48,186 nt of DNA from Oscillospiraceae bacterium (GCA_019423755.1 JAHZAU010000019.1:1-48186); one strand, 5' to 3'; counted from the stretch's first letter, positions 1-7,394 are shown. The notes: generated by a model from the sequence alone, not told the origin. Made by a program: numbers and translations.

Positions 1-35
1 GCTGCGCCCCACCCCGCGCCAGTAGCCTCTGCGTA

Positions 36-76
36 AAAATGCCCCCGCTTCCTGCTTTGGGAAACGGGGGTGTTTT
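36..76. terminator. Bidirectional intrinsic terminator after the MFS gene
   Basis: A GC-rich inverted repeat (CCCCCG pairing with CGGGGG) is flanked by an A tract on the left and a T tract on the right, so it can terminate in both directions. It lies just past the stop of the minus-strand MFS gene. Its loop is almost identical to that of the terminator at 1963-2006. Confidence 0.8.
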
Positions 77-90
77 TGTGTTCGATTTGG

Positions 91-1338
91 TTATTCCTCC
101 GGCTGCACCTGCCGCTCGTCGTAAAGCTTCTGCAGGGCGCGGCGGCTTTTCTGGGTCACCAAGATGCCGATTGCAAAGCTTACCAGCACCACCGGCCAGA
201 TGCTGCTGTGGAACTGCTCAAACAGGAAGCCGTAGACCATGCGGCCCACCGGTTCGGACACCATGGAAAGGGTGATAAGCAGCGCCATGACCCGCCCCAG
301 GAAGTTCTGCGGGGTACCCACCTGGATCAGGGAAACATAGCCCACCGAGAAGATGCTGCCCACTGCCTGCTCGATCATCAGCGCCGCGGCCACCAGCACC
401 AGGTAGGTCCAGGGGCTCTGCCGCATCCAGGGGAACAGGCCCACCGGCAGGATGGAGGCGGAGATCACCAGCAGCAGGCGGTAGATGGCCTTGGAATCCA
501 GCCGGTCGGCCACCAGGGTAGCCAGCAAGCCGCCCACTACCCCGGCACCGGACACAAAGCCCACCGCTACGCCGTAGACCTGGCTGTCCATGCCCAGCGG
601 GATGCGGATCAAATACGGCAGACCCACCGTAACAAAGGGGGTGATGCACAGGTTGAGCACCACAATGGCCGGCATGACCTGCAAAATCTCCCGCTTTTCC
701 TTCCACAGGAAGCGCACCGCCTCCCGGATGTCCGAAAACAGGGTCAGGAAGGGGTTTTCCTGGCTGGGCTGCTGAGGGACGTCCGGCACCTTCAGGAACC
801 ATTTGACGACCAAGGACAGGAAGAAACTGGCGACGCAAAGGGAAAGCACCGGCTCCAGCCCCCAGAATCCGTAAAGCATACCGCCCGCCATGGGGCCCAG
901 GATGTTGGCCGCCATGGTGATGTTGTTGATGATGGCATTGGCGCGGGTCAGGTGTTTGGGCTCCTGCAGCAGCGGCACGCTGGCCTGCACACAGGGCGAA
1001 TAAAACGCCTCCACCACCGAAAGGACGATGAGGATCGCCGCGATGACCGCCAGGTTAAGCTCCCCCCAAAGGGTACTGAGCAGCAGCGTGCCCAGGATCA
1101 CCACGTCCAAAAGCAGCATGAGGGTGCGCTTGTTCATCCGGTCGGACAGCACGCCGCCCACCGGCATGAGCACCAGCGTCGGCACCAGGGACACCGCCAT
1201 GATGCTTCCGAACCACACGCCGGAGCCGGTTTTATCCAGCACATAGAGGGACAGGCAGAAGTAAAGGATGTTGTTGGCGAACAGGGACAGTACCTGTCCC
1301 AGCACCACCTTGCGGTAATCGGGGTTCCATAGTTTCAC
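91..1338 (-). CDS. MFS transporter, probable drug or metabolite exporter
   Basis: This 415-residue protein has the length and hydrophobicity of a 12-helix major facilitator family exporter in the cytoplasmic membrane. The conserved loop between helices 2 and 3 is visible as GGVLSDRMNKR at residues 61-71. Families of this type (EntS/MFS_3-like) export drugs or small metabolites by proton antiport; the substrate cannot be read from the sequence. The start is a GTG at 1338, preceded by AAGGG at a 7-base spacing. The gene is monocistronic, with a sigma-A-like promoter and a hairpin region upstream and a terminator at 36-76. Family assignment is firm, function is not. Confidence 0.85.
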   Translation of the reverse strand: MKLWNPDYRKVVLGQVLSLFANNILYFCLSLYVLDKTGSGVWFGSIMAVSLVPTLVLMPVGGVLSDRMNKRTLMLLLDVVILGTLLLSTLWGELNLAVIAAILIVLSVVEAFYSPCVQASVPLLQEPKHLTRANAIINNITMAANILGPMAGGMLYGFWGLEPVLSLCVASFFLSLVVKWFLKVPDVPQQPSQENPFLTLFSDIREAVRFLWKEKREILQVMPAIVVLNLCITPFVTVGLPYLIRIPLGMDSQVYGVAVGFVSGAGVVGGLLATLVADRLDSKAIYRLLLVISASILPVGLFPWMRQSPWTYLVLVAAALMIEQAVGSIFSVGYVSLIQVGTPQNFLGRVMALLITLSMVSEPVGRMVYGFLFEQFHSSIWPVVLVSFAIGILVTQKSRRALQKLYDERQVQPEE

Positions 1339-1370
1339 GGGGCAACCCTTCTTTCTGTGGGAGATTTTTT

Positions 1371-1387
1371 CGGGAAGTGCCTTCCCG
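1371..1387. promoter_or_regulatory. Inverted repeat in the MFS leader, possible operator
   Basis: CGGGAAG-TGC-CTTCCCG is a perfect 7-bp-arm inverted repeat between the MFS promoter and its start codon, just downstream of the predicted transcription start. A repressor operator or a leader hairpin are both possible. No regulator gene is adjacent. Confidence 0.35.
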
Positions 1388-1396
1388 AGTACTTCC

Positions 1397-1424
1397 AGTA
1401 TACTACCTCCTTAAATATTTTCAA
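1397..1424 (-). promoter_or_regulatory. Sigma-A-like promoter of the MFS gene
   Basis: On the minus strand TTGAAA (1419-1424) and TATACT (1397-1402) are separated by 16 bp in an AT-rich stretch, about 60 bases before the GTG start. Confidence 0.5.
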
Positions 1425-1505
1425 CTATTTTGTATATTTTTATTATATGGATCCAGATTCAGCGCCCGGAAAACCGCATTTTTCCCCTTTTTGCGCCCCA
1501 GCGCG

Positions 1506-1534
1506 TTGACAAAACCGCTGCCTCCGGGTAAACT
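1506..1534 (+). promoter_or_regulatory. Sigma-A-like promoter of the GNAT gene
   Basis: A perfect TTGACA (1506-1511) and TAAACT (1529-1534) are 17 bp apart, 33 bases before the start codon of the acetyltransferase at 1568. Confidence 0.65.
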
Positions 1535-1567
1535 GACAGTATCTTTTTATGCAGGGAGGCTGTTTGT

Positions 1568-1951
1568 ATGATCGAATATCGGGCCGATGACCGTACCCTT
1601 TCCGCCGAGCGCTTCCTGGACTTTGTCAACCAGGTTTGGCCCGGGGACTACGACCTGCAAAAAACCCAGGACGCCCTAGCCCGGAGCATCAACCTTACCG
1701 CCACCGACGGCGGCCAGCTGGTGGGCTGCCTGCGCATCCTCACCGACGGCTATTTCTTCGGCACCATTACTGAGCTGCTGGTGCTCCCCGCCTACCAGAA
1801 ACAGGGCATCGGCAGCCGCCTCCTTGCTCTGGCGCGGGAGACCACCCCCACCATGCTGTACTTTGGCGCTCAGCCTCAGGCGGAGGCCTTTTACGAGAAA
1901 AACGGCTGCCCGCGAAGCCTTACTTCCTTCGAGATCCCCAAAAGCCGGTAA
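1568..1951 (+). CDS. GNAT family N-acetyltransferase (short)
   Basis: This 127-residue protein carries the acetyl-CoA binding motif of the GNAT fold: the beta strand TITELLVLP followed by QKQGIGS at residues 77-83 and the helix RLLALARE. The C-terminal FYEKNGC is the usual GNAT ending before the last strand. GNAT enzymes move an acetyl group from acetyl-CoA to an amine; the acceptor is unknown. ATG at 1568 has GGAGG at 8-base spacing. It is a single-gene unit between its own promoter and the terminator at 1963-2006, convergent with the rhodanese gene. At 127 residues it is at the short end of the family. Confidence 0.85.
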   Translation: MIEYRADDRTLSAERFLDFVNQVWPGDYDLQKTQDALARSINLTATDGGQLVGCLRILTDGYFFGTITELLVLPAYQKQGIGSRLLALARETTPTMLYFGAQPQAEAFYEKNGCPRSLTSFEIPKSR

Positions 1952-1962
1952 CCTGCAAATAA

Positions 1963-2006
1963 AAAACCGCCCCCGCTTCCTGCCTTGGGAAACGGGGGCG
2001 GTTTTT
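1963..2006. terminator. Bidirectional terminator between GNAT and rhodanese genes
   Basis: The stem CCGCCCCCG/CGGGGGCGG is flanked by an A tract and a T tract between two convergent genes. The core from CCCCCGCTTCCTGC to ACGGGGG matches the terminator at 36-76 at all but one position, including the loop. Confidence 0.85.
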
Positions 2007-2015
2007 CGTTTCGGA

Positions 2016-2336
2016 TTATTCCAGCGGGCCGTCCCAGCCAATGAGACCGCCCATGTCGGCCACCTTCTGGTAGCCCAGCAGGGAGAGCATGGCGGCAGCG
2101 CGTTTGCTGCGGGCGCCGCTGCGGCAGTACACCAGCAGGGGGCTTTCCTTGGAGGGGATGCGCTCAGCGGCGCTGGCCTCGCGGATGGTGCTCAGCGGGA
2201 AGAGGATGGCGCCGGGAATGTGCCCAGCGTGATATTCCTCCGGCTCGCGCACGTCCACGACAACCAGTCCCGGCTGACCGAGACGCTCCTTGGCCTGTGC
2301 GTGGGTGATATTCTCTACGTTGATCTGTGCTTTCAT
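2016..2336 (-). CDS. Rhodanese-like sulfurtransferase, single domain
   Basis: This is a 106-residue single rhodanese domain. The active-site loop is CRSGARS, with the catalytic cysteine at residue 71, and the N-terminal part has the family pattern VVVDVREPEEYHAGHIPGA (residues 25-43). Rhodaneses carry sulfane sulfur as a cysteine persulfide in the cytoplasm. ATG at 2336 follows AAGGAGAG; an upstream in-frame start lacks a good ribosome site. It is the last gene of the operon with the ArsR regulator, the NapH-like protein and the ferredoxin, beginning 29 bases after the regulator. That context suggests persulfide or thiosulfate handling, which is inference. Confidence 0.92.
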   Translation of the reverse strand: MKAQINVENITHAQAKERLGQPGLVVVDVREPEEYHAGHIPGAILFPLSTIREASAAERIPSKESPLLVYCRSGARSKRAAAMLSLLGYQKVADMGGLIGWDGPLE

Positions 2337-2365
2337 GGTTCTCTCTCCTTTTGTCTCTATTTCGA

Positions 2366-2671
2366 TCATTCTTCGGTAAAACTCGTACAATACTGCTCCT
2401 TGAGCACCGCCATCACCGCCCGCAGGCGCTGGTCCCGCAGGGAATAGGTCACGAACTGCCCCTGCTTCTGCGCCTGGATAAGGCCGCTGTCCCGCAGGCG
2501 ATGCAGATGCTGGGAAAGGGCCGGTGCGGTGATGCCCGGCACCTGCTGGCCCAGCTGCCCCACCGTCTGCGGCCCTTCCAGCAGGGCGCAGAGGATCAGC
2601 AGGCGGTTTTCGTTGGCCAGCTGCCCCATGAGCTGGGCGATGTCCCGGGCTTTCTGACGCATATTATCCAT
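2366..2671 (-). CDS. ArsR-family regulator, possible persulfide sensor (YgaV/SqrR/BigR type)
   Basis: This 101-residue winged-helix protein has the recognition helix APALSQHLHRLRDSGLI at about residues 49-65. The ELCVCDL metal site of ArsR/SmtB is absent. Its only two cysteines are Cys28, in LLILCALLEG of the second helix, and Cys95, in LKEQYC of the last helix. That is the arrangement of the persulfide sensors SqrR, BigR and E. coli YgaV, in which the two cysteines join through sulfur. YgaV is encoded next to the rhodanese YgaP, and here a rhodanese follows directly. ATG at 2671 has GGGAGGAAG upstream and overlaps the preceding gene by 8 bases. The ArsR family is firm; the sensing role is inference. 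Confidence 0.85.
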   Translation of the reverse strand: MDNMRQKARDIAQLMGQLANENRLLILCALLEGPQTVGQLGQQVPGITAPALSQHLHRLRDSGLIQAQKQGQFVTYSLRDQRLRAVMAVLKEQYCTSFTEE

Positions 2672-3329
2672 TTTCGCTTCCTCCCTTGCTGCAGCCGGTA
2701 CAACCTGCACAGCCGGTGGAACAAGCCGAGCAGGCCGGCGCTTCGGGGCTTGCCTTCCCCGCCCGCAGACGGCAAATCAGCTGGGTCATGGTCCCCATGG
2801 GGCAGAAGACGCACCAGCTGCGCGGCCGGTACCAGACCATCACCGCCAGGCCGATGAGGGTGGAGGTGAGCATGACGCTGTAAAAACCAAAGGCAAACTG
2901 CGCCACCCAAGGCGCCACCGCCTCCCCGTGATAGGCCCAGTGCCACGGCACCCGGAAGGTCCACAGCAGGGTCACCGCCTGGCGCAGGTCCTGGGCGCCG
3001 CTGGCCACCAGCCAGGTGGTCCAGAGCATCTGGAAGAACATCACAAAGAAGAATACCAAAAACCCGTACCGAAACGCCCTGGAGCGCATCCAATTGGGGG
3101 TGGGACGGTTGCGGGAAAGGCCCAGCTTGCCGCCCAGCAGCCCTAGAAAGCGCCCGCGGTCACAATAGCGGTTGCAGTAGCGCTTGCTTCCGCCAAAGAT
3201 GGCGATGAGCAGCGGCAGGCAGAAGAAGATCATGCCCAGCCAGGCAAAGAGGATGTTAAAAAACCCCAGCCCCAGGTAGATGGGGGTAACGATCCAAAGA
3301 TAGTCTACCCACTCTTTTTTCCGCTTCAT
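2664..3329 (-). CDS. NapH-like 4Fe-4S membrane protein with Cys-rich tail
   Basis: This 221-residue protein has about four membrane segments (near 10-45, 87-108 and 140-167). Cysteine pairs at 52/56 (CNRYC) and 173/176 (CVFCP) match the conserved CxxxC and CxxCP sites of the NapH/RdxA/NosR group, which pass electrons between membrane quinols and iron-sulfur partners. The C-terminus is unusual: five cysteines in 14 residues at 200, 203, 207, 210 and 213. ATG at 3329 overlaps the ferredoxin stop in an ATGA junction, so the two are probably translated together. The partner acceptor is unknown. The family call is good at the level of a 4Fe-4S membrane protein. Confidence 0.8.
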   Translation of the reverse strand: MKRKKEWVDYLWIVTPIYLGLGFFNILFAWLGMIFFCLPLLIAIFGGSKRYCNRYCDRGRFLGLLGGKLGLSRNRPTPNWMRSRAFRYGFLVFFFVMFFQMLWTTWLVASGAQDLRQAVTLLWTFRVPWHWAYHGEAVAPWVAQFAFGFYSVMLTSTLIGLAVMVWYRPRSWCVFCPMGTMTQLICRLRAGKASPEAPACSACSTGCAGCTGCSKGGSENG

Positions 3330-3526
3330 GACTGCACCTCCCGCATGGTGATGGCGCCAGCGGGGCACTCCCGGGCGCACAGCCCGCAGCCCACGCAGCG
3401 TTCCTCCTGGACCACCGCCTGGACGCCCCGCCAAACCGACACCGCCTGCCGGGGGCACACCTGCTGACAGCAGCCGCAGGCGACGCAGTAGACCGCCTCC
3501 ACCTGGGCCTTTCTTTTTGCTGGCAT
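3326..3526 (-). CDS. Two-cluster (2x4Fe-4S) ferredoxin
   Basis: This is a 66-residue bacterial-type ferredoxin. Cluster motif one is Cys14, 17, 20 and 24 followed by Pro; cluster motif two is Cys44, 47, 50 and 54 followed by Pro. An extra Cys19 sits inside the first motif. It would carry single electrons in the cytoplasm, probably to or from the NapH-like protein whose start overlaps its stop. ATG at 3526 has GGAGGG about 6 bases upstream; the longer in-frame start would run back into the operator. It is the first gene of the operon. Confidence 0.92.
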   Translation of the reverse strand: MPAKRKAQVEAVYCVACGCCQQVCPRQAVSVWRGVQAVVQEERCVGCGLCARECPAGAITMREVQS

Positions 3527-3540
3527 GGCCTTCCCTCCTG

Positions 3541-3564
3541 TAATTAAGTAATTAAGCAATTACT
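3541..3564. promoter_or_regulatory. Three tandem 8-bp operator-like repeats
   Basis: TAATTAAG, TAATTAAG and CAATTACT lie end to end between the -10 box and the ribosome site of the ferredoxin operon. TAATTA is itself a palindrome, so adjacent copies form TAATTA-AG-TAATTA dyads suited to a dimeric ArsR repressor. The last gene but one of this operon encodes such a repressor, so autoregulation is likely. Confidence 0.55.
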
Positions 3565-3593
3565 AATATATCATACCTGATTTCAAAATGCAA
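3565..3593 (-). promoter_or_regulatory. Promoter of the ferredoxin-NapH-ArsR-rhodanese operon
   Basis: On the minus strand TTGCAT (3588-3593) and TATATT (3565-3570) are 17 bp apart. The operator-like repeats begin immediately downstream of the -10 box. Confidence 0.55.
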
Positions 3594-3627
3594 GAGGCCG
3601 ATAAAAATTTCCCCCACTCAGTCACAC

Positions 3628-3660
3628 AAAAAACGGCCTCCCCTTGGGGAGACCGTTTTC
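3628..3660. terminator. Terminator between GNAT gene and ferredoxin operon
   Basis: AACGG-CCTCCCC-TTGG-GGAG-ACCGTT forms a strong hairpin flanked by A and T tracts. It follows the stop of the minus-strand GNAT gene. Confidence 0.75.
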
Positions 3661-3669
3661 CCTCGCATA

Positions 3670-4155
3670 TTACAGCTGCTTTGTGAACATGATGCCGTCG
3701 CAGTAGCTGCCGTCCTTGAGGCGGTAGCCGTTTTCGATGCGGCCCGCTTCGGTCAGGCCCATAGCCCGGTAAAGGTGCAGCGCCGCCTCGTTGACCGAGA
3801 CCACGCCGTTATACTGCAGCACCTTGTAGCCGTGCTCCTTGGCCCGCACAAAGGAATCCGCCACCAGCTTGTGGCCGACGCCCTTGCCCCGGCAGTCCGC
3901 CCGGACGCCGTAGCTGGTGTTGCAGATGTGGGAACGCCGGCCGTAGCCGTTGGGATGCAGAACGTAGTAGCCCAGCACCTTGTCCCCTTCGCAGGCGCAG
4001 ATGGTGGCATCCTGCCCGGCAAAGAAAGCGGCGGCTTCCTCCTCGCCCAGCGGCTCCTCCTCGGGGTAGGCCAGCGCCGACTCCACGATCTCGTTCCAAA
4101 TTTCCCGCAGCTGGGGCACATCCTCCGGCCGGTAGGGGCGAATTTCCAGATCCAT
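3670..4155 (-). CDS. GNAT family N-acetyltransferase
   Basis: This 161-residue protein has the full GNAT layout: an N-terminal IRPYRPEDVPQLREIWNEIV, the acetyl-CoA loop RGKGVGHKL at residues 89-97 and a C-terminal VNEAALHLYRAMGLTEAG. The family acetylates amines with acetyl-CoA in the cytoplasm; the substrate is unknown, although the sequence resembles uncharacterised enzymes near the phosphinothricin and RimI branches. ATG at 4155 has AGGAGGGATCGTT upstream. Terminators lie on both sides, so it is its own unit. Confidence 0.88.
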   Translation of the reverse strand: MDLEIRPYRPEDVPQLREIWNEIVESALAYPEEEPLGEEEAAAFFAGQDATICACEGDKVLGYYVLHPNGYGRRSHICNTSYGVRADCRGKGVGHKLVADSFVRAKEHGYKVLQYNGVVSVNEAALHLYRAMGLTEAGRIENGYRLKDGSYCDGIMFTKQL

Positions 4156-4255
4156 AACGATCCCTCCTGACAGTATTATTTTCGTTTTTTATTTTATTCC
4201 CATAAGATGACTGCTGCAAGGGACAATTTTGCCGAATCGGGCGCAAAATACTGTG

Positions 4256-4290
4256 CAAAAAAAACCGGCGCCCCAAAGGACGCCGGCAAC
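4256..4290. terminator. Terminator of the membrane protein gene
   Basis: CCGGCG-CCCCAAAGGA-CGCCGG, with an A tract on its left that becomes a T tract on the minus strand, follows the stop of the gene at 4298-4828. Confidence 0.7.
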
Positions 4291-4297
4291 CGGTGGA

Positions 4298-4828
4298 TTA
4301 TGCTTTTTTCTTGGGAGCGCGCAGAGGGCCGAAGGTCCGTTTGCGCAGGGTGAAGTACCCCCAGCAGAAGAACCCCAGCACCAGCGCCAGGCCAAAGCCG
4401 ATGATAATGTCCCACACCAGCTGGGTGGCGAAGAAGGCGTTGGGCTGGATGATCTTGCCCACGGCCACGCCGAACTTGGCGGCCAGGGAGATCACCGGGG
4501 TCAGCGCCAGCTGGGAGAAGTTGGCCAGCGGGTAGTTGCGCAGCTCCTGGGTCACAAACTCATACTGCCAGTAGTAGATGCCCGCCGACACCAGGAAGGA
4601 AAGGTTGCCCAGCAGGATGGCCAGGGCCGGGTTTTTGATCCGTTTGCCGTAGCACATACCGGCCCAGAACCAAAACACCAAAAACGCCGCTGCCACCACC
4701 AGGCTGAAGGTGTTGGGGACATCGTTATAAATCAGGAACTGGTTATAAAGCCAGCCCAGTCCGATGGGAGCCGCCAGCAGGACTGCCAGCAGCACCCAGC
4801 CGAGGATGGTTTTCCAATTTGCTTTCAT
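4298..4828 (-). CDS. Integral membrane protein of unknown function
   Basis: I do not recognise this 176-residue protein. It has about five hydrophobic segments (near 8-29, 41-60, 68-88, 103-122 and 137-160) and a basic C-terminal tail, which suggests an inner-membrane protein with a cytoplasmic C-terminus. No catalytic motif is visible. ATG at 4828 follows AAGGGATCACGATTACCC, a weak ribosome site at a long spacing. It lies 48 bases after the ROK kinase stop on the same strand, so the two may be cotranscribed, but nothing else links them. Confidence 0.75.
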   Translation of the reverse strand: MKANWKTILGWVLLAVLLAAPIGLGWLYNQFLIYNDVPNTFSLVVAAAFLVFWFWAGMCYGKRIKNPALAILLGNLSFLVSAGIYYWQYEFVTQELRNYPLANFSQLALTPVISLAAKFGVAVGKIIQPNAFFATQLVWDIIIGFGLALVLGFFCWGYFTLRKRTFGPLRAPKKKA

Positions 4829-4876
4829 GGGTAATCGTGATCCCTTCTGTGAAGATTTCCGGTCCCAGGGCGGTTT

Positions 4877-5836
4877 TTACTGCTCCTGGAGGCCGATGAG
4901 AGCCGCGCCGATGATACCGGCGTCGTTGCCCAGCTGGGCGATGCGCACCTGGGTGCGCTGGTTGGCAAAGCGCTCAAAAGCTTCGCGGTCCAGCTTTTCG
5001 CGGATGGGGCGCAACAGGTTTTCCCCCTGCTTGGATACGCCGCCGCCGATGCAGATCACCTGGGGCTGGAGGGTGTTGACCAGGTTGACCACCGCGTCGG
5101 CCAGATAGTTGGTGTAGCTTTCCACCACGCGGGTACCGGCCTCGTCCCCCTGCTGCCAGGCGTCAAAGCTGGTGCGGCCGTCGGCCTTCTCCAGCTCCCC
5201 GCCGCAGAGCTTCCACATGAGGGATTCGGGGTGCTGCTGCATCTCTTCCCGGGTCAGATTGATAAGCCCGGTGGCGGAGCAGTAGGCCTCCACACAGCCC
5301 TTGCGGCCGCAGCTGCAGGGCCGTCCGCCGGAGACCAGCACACTGTGCCCAAACTCCCCGGCGGCATGTCCGTAGCCGGTGTAGATCTTGTCGTCGATGA
5401 TGATGCCGGAGCCCACGCCGGTGCCCAGGGTCACCGCCACCATGCTGTGGCAGCCCTGTCCCGCGCCGGCCTTAAACTCGCCGTAAGCGGCAGCGTCAGC
5501 GTCATTGGCCAGGTAAACCGGCACGCCCAGCGCCTCCTCGAGCCAGGGGCCGAGAGGGGTGTTCTGGAAGCGCAGGTTGCTAGCGTAGACCACCTCACGC
5601 TTCACCGGGTCCACCATACCGGGGGAGCCGATGCCCACCGACTCCACCTGCTCCATGGTCAGGCCCGCCTGCTCCACTGCCTGGCGGGCGGTCTCGATCA
5701 TGGTGTCCGCGATCTCCCTTGCCGGGCGCTGGTTGCGGGTCTTTTGGCTGGCGGTGGTAATGAGGCGGTATGTCTCGTCCACCACGCCTGCTACGATGTT
5801 GGTGCCGCCCAGGTCGATTCCTACATAATATTTCAT
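4877..5836 (-). CDS. ROK family sugar kinase, probable glucokinase
   Basis: This 319-residue protein has the ATP-binding DLGGTN at residues 8-13 near the N-terminus. The ROK zinc-binding signature is present as GEFGHS with His164 and CSCGRKGCVEAYCS with Cys174, Cys176 and Cys181. Length and motifs fit the ROK glucokinases of Firmicutes, which phosphorylate glucose or another hexose with ATP; a related substrate such as N-acetylmannosamine cannot be excluded. There is no N-terminal helix-turn-helix, so it is an enzyme and not a repressor. ATG at 5836 was chosen over an ATG 15 bases upstream because GGAGG lies 8 bases before it. Confidence 0.9.
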   Translation of the reverse strand: MKYYVGIDLGGTNIVAGVVDETYRLITTASQKTRNQRPAREIADTMIETARQAVEQAGLTMEQVESVGIGSPGMVDPVKREVVYASNLRFQNTPLGPWLEEALGVPVYLANDADAAAYGEFKAGAGQGCHSMVAVTLGTGVGSGIIIDDKIYTGYGHAAGEFGHSVLVSGGRPCSCGRKGCVEAYCSATGLINLTREEMQQHPESLMWKLCGGELEKADGRTSFDAWQQGDEAGTRVVESYTNYLADAVVNLVNTLQPQVICIGGGVSKQGENLLRPIREKLDREAFERFANQRTQVRIAQLGNDAGIIGAALIGLQEQ

Positions 5837-5920
5837 GCCGTTTTCCTCCATCCTGCGGCGCCGGGCTCCCCCAAAAGAGCCGCCGGAGCGCCGTGCTGCG
5901 TCCCAGTTTGTTATGAAAAT

Positions 5921-5949
5921 ATCATAGCATATCCCGCCAAAATTTGCAA
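5921..5949 (-). promoter_or_regulatory. Promoter of the ROK kinase gene
   Basis: On the minus strand TTGCAA (5944-5949) and TATGAT (5921-5926) are 17 bp apart, and the -10 box is extended by TGC. Confidence 0.6.
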
Positions 5950-5965
5950 ACCCTTTTGCGCCGGG

Positions 5966-5998
5966 ACGCCCTTTCTGCTATACTAAGGCAAAGGGCGT
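5966..5998. terminator. Inverted repeat at the proC stop codon
   Basis: ACGCCCTTT and AAAGGGCGT are perfect 9-bp arms separated by 15 bases; the right arm touches the proC stop codon. There is no clear T tract on the minus strand, so termination activity is uncertain. Confidence 0.4.
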
Positions 5999-6813
5999 TA
6001 ATGGGTCATGCGGCGGGATTTTTCGGTACAGGCGCGCACCGCTTGGATGACGGCATTGCGCAGGCCTTCCCGCTCCAGCACCGCCACCGCTTCGATGGTG
6101 GTACCGCCGGGGGAGCAGACCGCGTCCTTGAGAGCGCCAGGGTGCTGGCCGCTTTCCAGCACCATTTTAGCAGCGCCCAGCACCGCCTGAGCAGCAAAGG
6201 TATAGGCCTGGCTGCGGGGCATCCCCTCCAGGACCGCGCCGTCGGCCAGCGCCTCGATAAACAGATAAGCATAAGCCGGAGAGGAGCCGCTGACGCCGGC
6301 CACCACGTCCATCTTGTCCTCGCTTACCTCCTGCACCCGGCCGAAGCTCTCGAAGATGGCTGCGGCCTCCCGGCGTTCCTCGTCGGTGAGCAGGCTGCCG
6401 TAGCTGATGGCGGTCATCCCCTCCCCTACCATAGCCGGGGTGTTGGGCATGGCCTTGACCAGCTTCACCGGGCGGCCAAACTGCTGCTGGCAGCCGTCGA
6501 TGGTCTGCCCGGCGGCGATGAGGATCACCACCGCGTCGGGGGAAAGGTCGTCCTTGATCTCCCCGATCACCGAAGCGTAAAAGTGCGGCTTCACCGCCAG
6601 CACCAGCATCTGGGCCTTTTGGGCCACCTCCCGGTTGTCGGCGGTGGTGCGGATGCCCCAGCGGCGGGCGGCCTCCTCCCGGGCGGGAGCCGAAGGATTG
6701 GAAGCCAGCACCTGCTCGGGCTTGACCAAACCGGCCTCCACCATGCCGCCGATCATGGCCCGGGCCATGTTGCCGCAGCCGATAAAGCCGATGGTTTTTT
6801 CGATCTGTGTCAT
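5998..6813 (-). CDS. proC: Pyrroline-5-carboxylate reductase
   Basis: This 271-residue protein catalyses the last step of proline synthesis, the NAD(P)H-dependent reduction of 1-pyrroline-5-carboxylate to proline in the cytoplasm. The N-terminal Rossmann motif is IGFIGCGNMARAM (residues 8-20). The C-terminal dimerisation and substrate domain carries SGSSPAYAYLFIEALADGA and the signature SPGGTTIEAV. Length fits the family (about 265-275). ATG at 6813 is 5 bases after AGAGGATAACG. No proA or proB is nearby. A minus-strand TATACT upstream, near 6868-6873, is a probable -10 box. Confidence 0.95.
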   Translation of the reverse strand: MTQIEKTIGFIGCGNMARAMIGGMVEAGLVKPEQVLASNPSAPAREEAARRWGIRTTADNREVAQKAQMLVLAVKPHFYASVIGEIKDDLSPDAVVILIAAGQTIDGCQQQFGRPVKLVKAMPNTPAMVGEGMTAISYGSLLTDEERREAAAIFESFGRVQEVSEDKMDVVAGVSGSSPAYAYLFIEALADGAVLEGMPRSQAYTFAAQAVLGAAKMVLESGQHPGALKDAVCSPGGTTIEAVAVLEREGLRNAVIQAVRACTEKSRRMTH

Positions 6814-6929
6814 CGTTATCCTCTGCCTTTCCTGCGCCTCTGCTTTCGGACGCGTTTTGCTCCAGTATACCTTATTTTTTCGGTTTTTGGAATGACCGAG
6901 CTGTAAACTTTTTTGAAAGGAATGATCCT

Positions 6930-7376
6930 ATGGAAAAAACATCTTCCCAAAAAGCCGGAGAAGCCTTCCGCAGCGGCTATAACTGCTGCCAGGCGGTGCT
7001 GCTGCCCTTTGTAAAGGAGCTGGGCCTGGACGAGGCCGCCTTCCAAAACCTGACCTCCGGTATGGGCGGCGGCATGGGCGGCCTGCGGCAGAAGTGCGGC
7101 GCCGTCACCGGTATGTTTTTGGCGGCGGGGCTGCTGTTCGGCGATTTTGGGGACGACCCGGACGCCAAAGCCCGCTGCTACCAGATCATCCGCCAGCTGG
7201 ACGAACGCTTTACCCAGCGGTTTGGCTCCACCTGCTGCCGGGAACTGTTGGAGCAGGCCGGGGTGCAGCCCGGGCCGGAGCCTTCGGTGCGCACCGAGGC
7301 CTACTACGCCCAGCGCCCCTGTTTAAAGCTGGTGGAGGCCGCCGCCCAGATGGTGGACGAGACCTTCCCCCGGTAA
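6930..7376 (+). CDS. C_GCAxxG_C_C family protein
   Basis: This 148-residue protein belongs to the small redox-associated family named for its cysteine pattern. Cys19-Cys20 lie in SGYNCCQAV, the core is KCGAVTG at 55-61 after a glycine-rich GMGGGMGG stretch, and a further Cys-Cys pair sits in GSTCCREL. Such proteins occur alone or fused to oxidoreductases in anaerobes; the conserved cysteines suggest a metal or iron-sulfur site, and no reaction is established. ATG at 6930 follows AAAGGA at 8 bases. An upstream extension overlaps proC on the other strand and is not supported. Confidence 0.88.
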   Translation: MEKTSSQKAGEAFRSGYNCCQAVLLPFVKELGLDEAAFQNLTSGMGGGMGGLRQKCGAVTGMFLAAGLLFGDFGDDPDAKARCYQIIRQLDERFTQRFGSTCCRELLEQAGVQPGPEPSVRTEAYYAQRPCLKLVEAAAQMVDETFPR

Positions 7377-7394
7377 TTTCCCCGCAACATAGTA

